Assembly (NCBI GenBank): GCA_964494005.1
Contig: CAZBQE010000004.1
Coordinates: 1 to 31,698 of the forward strand
Direction of reading: 5' to 3'
From: CAJBLF01 sp964494005
GTDB taxonomy: Bacteria; Patescibacteriota; Gracilibacteria; Absconditabacterales; Absconditicoccaceae
Length of the DNA stretch: 31,698 nt
Shown here: positions 1-8,047 of the stretch, in pieces
Layout of the letters: the number at the start of each line of letters is the position of its first letter
How positions within the stretch are numbered: position 1 is the first letter of the stretch
The notes under the pieces: model-generated
The model's database searches: none
The model's input: only the letters and a program-made list of their open reading frames with translations
Told to the model about the DNA's origin: nothing
Program-made: the position numbers and the translations under genes

Positions 1-2211
1 AGTATCACTTACCAATGCTGTACCATCAGCATCATAAACGGTAACTTGTGCACCATCAAATAATTGTCGACCTGTTCCGCTAACATCTGCCTTGAATGAG
101 TAGAGTTTTGAAACAACATCACTCGTTGTAGAGAATTCTAGTTTAGCAAGTTCTACATTTCTATCTCCTCTTTGAACATTTTTAGAAGAAGCAGAAGAAT
201 TAGACCGAGCAAAATCTGCAGCAGTAATACTTAGATTTCTTCCAGCAATAGATCCGATGAAAGAAGTAACTGCTTGACCATTGTCTACATATTCTATTGT
301 AGCAAAATCTGCACCATTTACTGGTTTTCGACTAGTAATAGTCGTTGCAGGAGCATCAGTTTTAAGATCTCCATATATTTGGAAAGTTGTGTTACCATTA
401 ACTGTTGCTTGTCCATCAAACAAGAATGTTGCAGTTGTTAATGCTCATCCAGTTGTTGGCATAGTATCAACAGCTATTACTGTACTTCCAATTTTTGCAT
501 ATAAATTTTGAAGTAATTTATCACAACCTGTTCCACAAGTAGCAGTGATAGTTAATCTATCAAAAGTAGCTGCTTGAAGAGCTTGGATAGTTCCTTCATA
601 GAAGATAACATTCTTTGATCCAGGAACAAGTGTTTGAGAAGAAACAGTTGTTTCATTGAATCTTACATCTCATCCATTTATAGTAATCAATCCCATAACA
701 TCAGGAGTTGTGATAGTAAGACTTGTTCTGAAAAGTGTGTCTTTTTCAACAACAGTCACATCTTCATTATTTCTTATATAGAAATGATAAGTATCAAGAA
801 TTCTATCTGCATTAACAATCTTTCCTTTGATTACATAATTAATGTTAGATGTTTGAGTATTCTTGATTTCATCGTTCAAGACAAAAGTAATTGTTCTAGA
901 TCCGACAGTAGTCTTTGTAGAAACTTTTACATCATCTCTATATACAGCAACATCTTCCAAGTAAGCTAAATCTGAAGTTCCAGAATTATTCAATGTCAAA
1001 GCTTTAACTAAAGCAGCTTTTGTTGAGTTTGCCTTAGTAATGTTAAGTTGACCTAATTCTACCAACTTAGAATTATCTACTTTATGACTAAGAGGATTAG
1101 CTACACCATTTGCATCAATAGCTACATCCAATACTGTATATTCTGCTGTTCTCAAAGATGCAGAAGTAAATGATCCATTAATAGTCATAGCAGATGAATT
1201 AACATCTGTAGATACTAATTGGATTTCATTTCCAGCGTCTCCAGTATAGAGAGCCAAAATAACATCTATAGTTTCACTTGATTTTACTACCAATGGAGTA
1301 GTGAAAGAAACAGTTGCTACATGATCAGAAAAAGAAGCTTTTGAAGATATTCTAACTCCATCTTTTTCAAACCATACTCTTGTAGAGTTATCTAATGTAG
1401 AAAGACCTTGTTTCTTAATCTTTATACTGTTTACTGTAATATCAGCAGCAGCAGCATCCAATTTAAGAGATCCGAAACTTACTAATCCAACCTTTGGAAT
1501 AGATGTGTAATCTACACCAATGCTAGAAAGCGTAAGTGTTCCTTCTTTAGCTTCTACGTTTTGACATTCAGCTGGACAAGTGTCCAATCCGAGTGAACAA
1601 GCGAGAACGTTTTCTGGAGTATTGCAGATATCTGGAGTAGTTGCTCCAGCAGCTCTCTGCATCATAAGCATAACATATCCTCTAACTTCAAGTTGATTTG
1701 GATTGTCAATCATAGTCATGACACCAGCAGCTTTGAGAGCATTTAGATGTTCAGCATAATATGGAGTAGTATCCACATTGTATGTGTCACCATAAAGAGC
1801 TCTAGAAAGAACTGTTCCAAATTGTGCTCTAGTAACTAGACCATTTGGATCGAAATTAGTAATACCAACTCCCATAAGTCCCAATTGACAAGCGTTTGTT
1901 ACGCCATTGTCATATTGAGCATCTAATGCAGCTGATACATCTGGAAACTCACATGTCATTGAAGTATCAGGAGTTAATCCCAAAACTTCGATAGCGTAGT
2001 TAGCCATCATTTTAGCCATAGCTACTCTTGTGAGAGAACCATACATATTAGCAGTTTCGATTGTAGACATAGTAGTTACACCAAGAGTGTAGGCATAATC
2101 ATATGCACCTTCTAGTTCATCGCTATATGTAGATCCGAGAGTAGTAGGCACAGCAGATGCGAGCAATGCTACGATAGCAAAGCTTGCGAACAATTTTTTG
2201 AATTTGTTCAT
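1..2211 (-). CDS. S-layer-like surface protein with SLH-type repeats (3' end outside window)
   Basis: About 736 residues are visible and the C-terminus lies beyond base 1. The start ATG at 2211 gives a clear signal peptide (MNKFKKLFASFAIVALLASA, cleavage near residue 26). An upstream in-frame extension to 2436 is open but runs through structured leader RNA, so I reject it. Residues about 30-190 look like SLH repeats (LTRVAMAKMMANYA, CEFPDVS, FDPNGLVTRAQFGTVLSRAL), which usually bind pyruvylated wall polymer. The rest is Thr/Ser/Val-rich beta-sandwich-like sequence. Two in-frame UGA codons (670-672, 445-447) read as Gly; without them the protein would stop at 670. Seen: signal peptide and repeats. 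Inferred: the main surface-layer or adhesin protein. A CsaB-type pyruvyltransferase lies at 6114-7055. No Shine-Dalgarno site is visible before the ATG. Confidence 0.8.
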
Positions 2212-2288
2212 GTGTACGAATAAAATACAATATAAAAAGTGACTATAATCTATCCTTTTCCAAAGATAGAAAGTCGAAGTAAATTCTT

Positions 2289-2413
2289 TTGGCTCACAGC
2301 CAACACCTATCTCACAGATAGGGTGTCCGCTCACAGCGGACCATAGATGCGATAATGCATTTGCCCGGATCACATTCCAGGTAAACACAAGAAGGTTCCG
2401 TGTCTCCACACGG
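2289..2413 (-). promoter_or_regulatory. Structured 5' leader: tandem hairpins with UGUGA loop
   Basis: On the minus (RNA) strand this leader of the S-layer gene folds into a row of short hairpins. Three have a 5-nt UGUGA loop: 2325-2341 (stem GUCCGC/GCGGAC), 2304-2325 (stem CUAUC/GAUAG plus further pairs and one bulged C) and 2289-2303 (UUGGC/GCCAA). A fourth, at 2364-2381, has stem CCUGGA/UCCGGG with one G-U pair and loop AUGUGA. Further hairpins are at 2347-2360 and 2398-2413 (CCGUGU/ACACGG). Stems differ but the loop is kept, which suggests a loop-binding protein or an RNA-stability element. No known riboswitch class is recognised. The last hairpin ends about 78 nt before the start codon. 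Confidence 0.6.
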
Positions 2414-2622
2414 TAACTTTCTTTAGACAATAACAATCTGAAGGGTAATTACAAGACAAATTTGGACTGTCTACTGCTCACAGCTAAAACTAATCCACAA
2501 GCACAATTATCTCCGATATACCTCAAAAAAAATTCATTTCTGAAATCTTTGACGCATTCCGTCGATTTTTTGGCTTCTTGTCTATATTCCTAGATCGTTA
2601 AAGACCACATCATTCTATTGGG

Positions 2623-2652
2623 GTATACGACAAACTGTCTATTTTGTGACAA
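2623..2652 (-). promoter_or_regulatory. ECF-like promoter of the S-layer gene
   Basis: The minus strand reads TTGTCACAAA, 12 nt, TCGTATAC. The same two blocks at the same spacing occur upstream of the FecR-like gene (30255-30284). The TGTCACA/CGTA pair resembles promoters of extracytoplasmic-function sigma factors such as the ECF41 type (recalled family knowledge, not computed). It would give an RNA leader of about 400 nt that includes the hairpins. Confidence 0.5.
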
Positions 2653-3317
2653 CCTTTCGTTATCGCCTTTGTTATGAAAAAACGAGAAAACCCACTTCTT
2701 ATCTATCATCTATTATCTATTATCTATCATGTAAATGAACTACCGTTTTTTTGTAAAATATATATAATATGTCTACTGCCCCTACTACATCACCTCATTC
2801 CGGCATTTGTTTTCTTTGCCCTCATTCCGGTGTTTGTTTTCTTTGCCCTCATTCCGGTGTTATTGGCGAAGCCTGCAACCGGAATCTCGTAACAAAGCTC
2901 TTGTATAAGATTCCGGCTGCAACACTTATCGCCGGAATGAGGCCGAGACGATAGAAGGGGATGAGGCCGGAATCTCGTAACTACTACGGAATATAACTAG
3001 GAGGAGTTTTTAACATCTTTTTATCAAAAATGATAGTAAAATGTTAAGAAATCCCTGTCTACACCTGTCAACTTGATATATTTTGGTTATCAATTTTTTT
3101 ATTTTTTAACTACTATTTTTCGCTGATTTTCCTCTATTTAAAGCCATTTTTTATACATACTAAACAGCAGCTTTCAACTTTCGACTTGAAGCTTTAGACT
3201 TTGAGCTTTCAACTTCAAATTATTTTTTTATTTTATTTTTATGTTAACAAACCCCCTCATTCCCCCTTGTCCGACTTCGCTGGATTCCCTTTGGTCACAG
3301 GGGGACTATATGGAAAA
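2653..3317. repeat. Gene-free stretch with CATTCCGG tandem repeats and AAGCTT-type repeats
   Basis: No credible gene is seen. At 2796-2860 a 27-bp unit beginning CATTCCGG is present twice in full and once in part. CCGGAATGAGG and related inverted copies follow to about 2980. The same CCTCATTCCGG element recurs inside comEC at 4737-4771. At 3165-3215 there is an AAGCTT-rich repeat (AGCTTTCAACTT, GAAGCTTTAGAC). At 3250-3310 a CCCCCTCATTCCCCC/AGGGGG element resembles those near 3729, 5880 and 28390. Short open frames here (2674-2892, 2769-2954, 3201-3413) are repeat-derived and not annotated. Confidence 0.6.
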
Positions 3318-3698
3318 CTATGTATTTTCTATTTCTTTTATGTAGTCCAACAATTCTTTATAGGCGTTATCTATATTTTTTATAATATCATTGTTTCGGT
3401 ATCTTATAACTAATATTCATTTTGAAGAAAGAAAAGAGGTTCTTTGCTTATCATATTCCCTATTCTTTTTATGACCTTCTCCATCAAGTTCTATCGCCAA
3501 TCAAAGTTTAGCACAATAAAAATCAAGTATAAACGATCATATAGGCTTCTGTCTTGTAAATTTATATCATCATGGTCTATGTCTAAGTACTTCTTGCTAC
3601 ATTTTTTCTTCAGCAGGAGTTGGAGTTTTTCTCATTTCTCTAGCAGAATCTATATTACTTCTATTGTACGATTTATATTTTATTCAAAAATCATCCAT
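3318..3698 (-). pseudogene. DUF559 (Vsr-like) endonuclease-like gene broken by one UAG
   Basis: Read with UGA=Gly, the frame from ATG 3698 gives MDDFGIKYKSYNRSNI, then TPTPAEEKM, then a UAG at 3597-3599, then QEVLRHRPGGYKFTRQ, IGSFILDFYC, LAIELDGEGH and VIRYRNNDI. This is the DUF559 pattern (PD-(D/E)XK/Vsr-like fold). The family usually has Trp after the TPAE helix (T-x-A-E-x-x-L-W), so a UGG to UAG change is the simplest explanation. It has exactly the length (381 bp) and start context of the intact paralogue at 5403-5783, so the two probably arose by duplication either side of comEC. Apart from the UAG the frame is clean, so inactivation is recent, or UAG is read through. DUF559 genes are often mobile and their role is not established. 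Confidence 0.75.
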
Positions 3699-3728
3699 TT
3701 ATTTCAAGTAAAATATAAATTCCTTTGG

Positions 3729-3770
3729 CCTCCCTGCCCGCCCCGTCAATTACTGCGGGGTTAAGGGAGG
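3729..3770. repeat. GC-rich palindromic repeat after comEC
   Basis: Outer arms CCTCCCT (3729-3735) and AGGGAGG (3764-3770) enclose inner arms CCCCG (3741-3745) and CGGGG (3756-3760). It stands out in AT-rich surroundings and shares the CTCCCT...AGGGAGG theme with elements near 5880-5960 and 28390-28470. It lies just after the comEC stop and could end its transcript, but no T-run follows. Confidence 0.6.
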
Positions 3771-3793
3771 TCGGGTGGGTTTGGTCCGAATTT

Positions 3794-5377
3794 CTAATCT
3801 CTTTCCCCCTTTTCCTCCTTTCAGTTCTTTAGTCTCCACCAAACAAATCCCGCCATAAACATCACCAATAATAGATATTTCATCCATAGTCAGGAAACCT
3901 TCAGAAAAACGCCATACATGGAAAGAAGTTCAGAAATTTTGTAGATATATTCTACACATATTTTTTCAATCCAAATCAGTCGTGACCAGCCCAAAAATTG
4001 ATGGAGATATACACTGATGAAGCCGTAGATCATAACAAAAGGAACAATCGGTAAAACAAACAAATTGCCAATAATCGACAAGAGATTGATCTGCCCCATA
4101 AAAAATATAATGATCGGAAAAATCCCGATACTCGCTCAGATACTAGGTGAAATATAGTTTTTGTAGATATACTGCAATGTTTTTTGAAGACGATTTGGTT
4201 GTCATTTATCATCTCTCATCTCTCATTTATCATTATTCTGAAAGTAGATAAGTCCGATAATTGCGCTATAGGACAACAAAAAACCTGTATCATACGCCAA
4301 AAAATAAGGATTAATCAGTAGCATAATTATCGCACTAATAGACAACAATCTCCGAATATTGATTTCCCTTCCTCGAAAGAGTGCCACCATACTCAATCCC
4401 CCCATCAACAGCGCACGAAATACGCTCGAATCCATTCCACAAATCAAGCTATATCCCGTAATAGTAACCAAAATACATGCGATCCTAACATAAAACGGCA
4501 AGAAAAATAGAATACATTGGAGAAACACCACAATCATCAAAATATTTCATCCACTGACTGCTATCAGATGCACTAACCCCGAATCCACGAATTGCTCGTA
4601 TTCTTTTTCTGGTATCTGCGACTTGTCCCCAATCAGCATCCCAAGTACTAATCCTGAAATTTTATTCTTACCATACGCATCAATAACCTTTTCTTGTATA
4701 GACTTTTTCATAGACTGAATAATTCACACTCAATTACCTCATTCCGGTGTCCCGGATTGCAGCCGGAATCCATATTTCCCTTTTTCCATTTTTCCATTTT
4801 TTATTGAATTTTTTTCGTATATCGTCCCTTTCCGTCCTTTCATTTTCAGCCATTTGGGATAATCAAAAGCTCACGAAAAAAGCGGCACCGCAAAAGTTCC
4901 TGAAGAAATTTTCCAATATTTTCAGCCCTCTATTTGAGAAGAAGCAGAGGGAATAAAATTTCCGACAAGCCAAATTTGGTCGCCAATTCTGTATTCTTTC
5001 TCCGAATACAATAGATATTCATTATTCTTAATTTCGAATACATATTTTCCCTGACTAGAAATATCACTAATTATCCCACTTCCAACGAAATTTCTTTTGT
5101 TCTCCATATTTCCATTTTTCCCTTCACAGGATTCCCTTCGGTCCAATGTTTCCATATTTCAATAATATCTCCGCTCCTTTATTCCAAATGCAAGTCCTGC
5201 GAGAACACATGCGCCAAACAAAGAAAGTAGCATCTGTCTACTTAATATTTTTTTACCGCTTATCAACTGATAAATCGTCAGTCAAATTATTACAAGCACT
5301 AAAAAAATACCTGCAAACAAAACATTCTCAAATACAGTAAACACCAATATGAAAACAAGAAAATATACGAAAAACAT
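3794..5377 (-). CDS. comEC: ComEC/Rec2-type DNA-uptake channel protein
   Basis: 527 residues, intact only with UGA=Gly (13 UGA codons). The N-terminus has membrane segments (MFFVYFLVFILVFTVF, FLVLVIIGLTIYQLI). Residues about 90-135 are an OB-like region (VGSGIISDISSQGKYVFEIKNNE). The competence domain follows: GLVLGMLIGDKSQIP, LVHLIAVSGGNILMIVVF, GMDSSVFRALLMGGLSMVALF. The SGGN motif uses UGA for its second Gly. There is no C-terminal metallo-beta-lactamase domain, so this is the short form. Known role: conducts single-stranded DNA across the inner membrane during transformation. Three stretches look repeat-derived: 5121-5150, 4737-4771 (KYGFRLQSGTPEGGN, identical in kind to the intergenic CCGGAAT element) and 4201-4236 (DKGEMRDDKGQ). 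The DUF559 gene ends 25 bp upstream. Confidence 0.85.
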
Positions 5378-5402
5378 GGGTAGATAGTTAAAGTGTAAAT
5401 AT

Positions 5403-5783
5403 TTATGAATACAATTCCTTATATCTTATTTGTATTTCTTCTATAATACTCTCACGTATTCACTCTATATCATTGTATACATCTTCATTTCTATATCTGA
5501 TAATTTTTATTCATACATCTCATATTTTTTTATCTCTTTGAATATCATAGGATTGATTATATTCATGACTCTTTCCATCTATTTCTATTCACAAAAGTAA
5601 TTTAGAACAATAAAAATCTAATATAAAAGAGTTTATCATTTTTTGTCTGAGAAATATATATCACAATTGTTTTTTTCTAACTATTCATCGTACCAATTGT
5701 TCTGTTTTTGTTTGATTTGTTCTATTGTATCTTGCTCGATCTTTATTTGAAGAATTGTATTTTATATATATTATTTCATCCAT
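5403..5783 (-). CDS. DUF559 domain (Vsr-like) endonuclease-like protein
   Basis: 126 residues, complete only with UGA=Gly (six UGA codons), so standard-code ORF calling misses it. It starts MDEIIYIKYNSSNKDRAR and contains LGYIFLRQ, FILDFYC, GIEIDGKSHEYNQSYD and IKIIRYRNEDV. These match the DUF559 signature (RRQ, DFYC, IE-DG-H, RF-N--V), related to Vsr mismatch nucleases. It is a paralogue of the broken copy at 3318-3698, with the same length. It lies 25 bp upstream of comEC on the same strand, so co-transcription is possible. The substrate is unknown; DUF559 proteins are common, often horizontally moved, small putative nucleases. Confidence 0.75.
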
Positions 5784-6113
5784 ATATTAAAAAAATAGGT
5801 AAATTTATATTTTTCACAAATCCCTCCTCACCTCCCTTTTATAAATAATTCTCTCTTCTCTGTTCACAAATCCCTCCTCACCTCCCTTTATCCCTAACGG
5901 GAGTTCCTTCGGTCTCAAGGGAGGAATATCTACTAGCTCCCTCCTTGACAAAGGAGGGTTGGGGTGGATTTGTTAAAAAAAATTAAAATAAATAAAAATA
6001 GAGGGTTGGGGTGGATTTGTTAAAAAAAATTAAAATAAATAAAAATAGAGGGTTGGGGTGGATTTGTTCGCCAAAAGACCAAGAGGAGATTGTTGTCCAC
6101 ATTCCAAGAAACT
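5784..6113. repeat. Repeat cluster: CTCCCT/GGGAGG elements and a 47-bp tandem repeat
   Basis: No gene is seen. A block beginning CACAAATCCCTCCTCACC occurs twice (from about 5816 and 5865). It is followed by inverted sequence (GGGAGTTCCTTCGGTCTC, then AAGGAGGGTTGGGGTGGA). A 47-bp unit starting GAGGGTTGGGGTGG is then present at 5954-6000 and 6001-6047, with a partial third copy at 6048-6068. Each unit ends in an A/T stretch. The arrangement looks like repeated copying of one end of a small palindromic element. Confidence 0.8.
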
Positions 6114-7055
6114 TTATTTCTTAATAATAAGTTTATTTATTTTGTCAGCATACGGTATTGCTACTAGCGGTTTGTCGTAAATTTTTAATGGTAAAAGAAA
6201 ATGGAGTCTCGCTCAGATACCCCCATCAGTATAATAAAACAACGACAAGGTTTCCTGCAAAGAATGTTTAGTCCGATCGTACATTTCCAAGTCAGGAATA
6301 TATTTTTTGATAATCGGAAAACAGTGATTATCATCATTCATATCACAAGGAAAAAAAATCTTTTTGTGATCATTGTGCTGTTTGCAGAAATCGATAATCT
6401 TGCGGATATGATCCCTGCTGACCATTTGTTTATTGATATTGATCAGGATATATTTTTGCTTGAAACTTGTGACTTGAGGCTTGAGACTTTGAATTGTTTC
6501 ATGTCCAAAATCTTGGTGCATAACAGTATTTTCCGGATTCATTTTTTTCGCGATATCGAGGGAATCATTATCCCTGACTACAATCATGTCCGCTTTGGGA
6601 AGAATATATTTATATAATTTTTCTGTCCATTTTTTGCGAATTTTTCCTATCCCTCCAAGTAAAACAAACTGACCTTTTTTGACGCTATGATTGAACAACA
6701 ACGGAATATTTCGTCCATCATGTGGGAATGGTCTTTCATCAGAAAGCACTTCTCCCCCACCAAAAAATTTAAAAGTCTTTTTATATTTTCCAAGTCCCAA
6801 AAAATTTATCAGATGTGTAATACATTTATGAGAATGTTGTTTTGCATTTATGAGTTTGATTGCTTTGAGTTGTTTCTCTGTCAATAAGTCTTGATAATTT
6901 TCTCGTACCCAATCATCCATCCACGATTTATTCCCTACTTCCACGAAGAGCTTTGTGAGAGGATATTTGGCAAATAATCGTTTGACTACTCCGAAAAATA
7001 GGAGTTCGTCTCCGAAATTTTTATATCCATAATACCCTCTCAAATACCCTTCCAT
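6114..7055 (-). CDS. Polysaccharide pyruvyl transferase family protein (CsaB-like)
   Basis: 313 residues. The N-terminal motif GYYGYKNFGDELLF (residues 7-20) and GGGEVLSDE are typical of PF04230. The C-terminal GGIGARLHFLLPL carries the conserved Arg-His, and IPYADKI closes the fold. The Gly in GIGARLH is a UGA (6210-6212). With the standard code the protein would lose its last 32 residues, including that Arg-His. Known role: transfer of pyruvate from phosphoenolpyruvate to a sugar in a wall polymer; CsaB makes the ligand of SLH domains. The SLH-type protein at 1-2211 makes that role attractive, but substrate and acceptor are inferred. Residues about 184-196 (QSLKPQVTSFKQ) come from a CAAGCTTCAAG-type repeat that is otherwise intergenic here. 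Confidence 0.8.
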
Positions 7056-7159
7056 ACTAAATAACTAAATAAAGATATATTGGCCTAAAGTTTAAAGTCC
7101 AAAGCTTAAAGCCGCATTATAGTTACCAATAAGCAGCTTTTTGCTTGAAGCTTGGAGCT

Positions 7160-7546
7160 TTATGCTAAATTTTTAGCTTCTGCTTTCTTCTTCTCACTTG
7201 CATTGATACTTTTTACAAATGCTAAGAGCATCTTGGTCACATGTCGTGTCATGTCATAAAAGTTCTTGAATTCATCCTGTGTAATACAACCGAGCTCTAA
7301 TAACAAATACAACATCGATCTCATCTGACTGGTTCCTCATTTTGCGTTAATAAACGCTTCTTTGATAGCTTTATTGGTTCTATTTTCAAACCCTTCTGCG
7401 ATTTGATTCATGATGGTGATATTGGTTTTCAACAACATATCCTTGAGTCCATATTCCTTGCAATTTTTGCATGCGTCATATAACTTGACTGCTAATTCTT
7501 TGGCCTTTTGCCAAGCGATAAGATCTTCGAATTTTTCTATTTTCAT
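7160..7546 (-). CDS. Four-helix-bundle protein (S23/23S rRNA IVP-like)
   Basis: 128 residues. It begins MKIEKFEDLIAWQKAKELAVKLYDACKN, the typical opening of the four-helix-bundle family (TIGR02436/S23), and continues with the NQIAEGFENRTNKA helix. One UGA (7334-7336) supplies a Gly before TSQMRSMLYLLLELG. With the standard code only 69 residues would remain. The function is not established; the family was first seen in intervening sequences of 23S rRNA and also includes Avd of diversity-generating retroelements. No reverse transcriptase or rRNA is visible, so neither role is supported here. A second, divergent member follows immediately (7623-7976). Confidence 0.75.
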
Positions 7547-7622
7547 GATGATAAAATAATAATAAGATAAAAGATAATAGCGAAAAGTTTAAAGCCATAA
7601 GCTTAAAGCCGCATTATGGTTA

Positions 7623-7976
7623 TTATACTTTCACTACTTTAATAAGACCATTGAGCATTTTGTGTATTTCTGTAATTTCACATAGTAATGTAGTAAATAA
7701 TTTTTTATCAAGATTTTCTTCTATGATTAATATTTGAGTTTTTAATTCACTACAATTTCCTCTAGCAATAACCAAATACCTTACAAACTCTTTATCTGTT
7801 TCTCTATCATTTCCTTCTGCTATATTGCTTGCAATGCTAACTACTGCTCTTTGTATTTGATCTATTATATTATAATCTTTTGACACAGATGGAGTATTTT
7901 TACAAATATTCCTAATTTTTTTTGCTAATATAACAGCTTTTTTTCGTACAGTAATATTTTCTAATATTATCGACAT
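7623..7976 (-). CDS. Second four-helix-bundle protein (S23/IVP-like)
   Basis: 117 residues with no in-frame UGA. VRKKAVILAKKIRNICKN, IDQIQRAVVSIASNIAEGNDRETDKEFVRYLVIARGNCSEL and the ENLDKKLFTTLLCEITEIHKMLNGLIK helix match the four-helix-bundle family. The SNIAEG box is its best-kept motif. It lies 76 bp upstream of the first member on the same strand, with an AAGCTT-type repeat between them. The two are clearly different in sequence, so they are not a recent tandem duplication. Function unknown. Confidence 0.75.
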   Translation of the reverse strand: MSIILENITVRKKAVILAKKIRNICKNTPSVSKDYNIIDQIQRAVVSIASNIAEGNDRETDKEFVRYLVIARGNCSELKTQILIIEENLDKKLFTTLLCEITEIHKMLNGLIKVVKV

Positions 7977-8047
7977 AACTATGTAAGATATAAGGAAATA
8001 AATATATACTAAAGTACAGCTTTAAACTTAAAGCTTGAAGCTTTAAG

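Larger units (their letters stand above)
7084..8046. repeat. AAGCTT-rich dispersed repeats flanking the two four-helix genes
   Basis: Copies lie at 7084-7160, 7571-7622 and 8018-8046, in the gaps around the two small genes. The first two share GCTTAAAGCCGCATTATRG and flanking AAGTTTAAAG. Related sequences occur at 3165-3215, 10815-10890 and 31441-31468. They are imperfect palindromes of GCTTTAAGCTT type, ending near stop codons, so they may act as transcript ends or mobile MITE-like units. The interval spans several copies and the genes between them. Confidence 0.6.

Noticed and set aside
634..969. Plus-strand ORFs over leftward genes (also 6201-6617, 15972-16289, 27626-28009, 29434-29769)
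   Set aside because: They are antisense shadows of the recognised minus-strand genes, without domains or start signals.
2212..2436. N-terminal extension of the S-layer protein to a start at 2436
   Set aside because: The frame is open, but the segment is hairpin-rich leader RNA and the ATG at 2211 begins a perfect signal peptide.
2796..2860. Possible CRISPR array in 27-bp repeats
   Set aside because: The units are directly tandem with no spacers, and no cas genes are present.
7160..7976. Avd of a diversity-generating retroelement
   Set aside because: The four-helix-bundle family includes Avd, but there is no reverse transcriptase, template repeat or variable target gene in the window.
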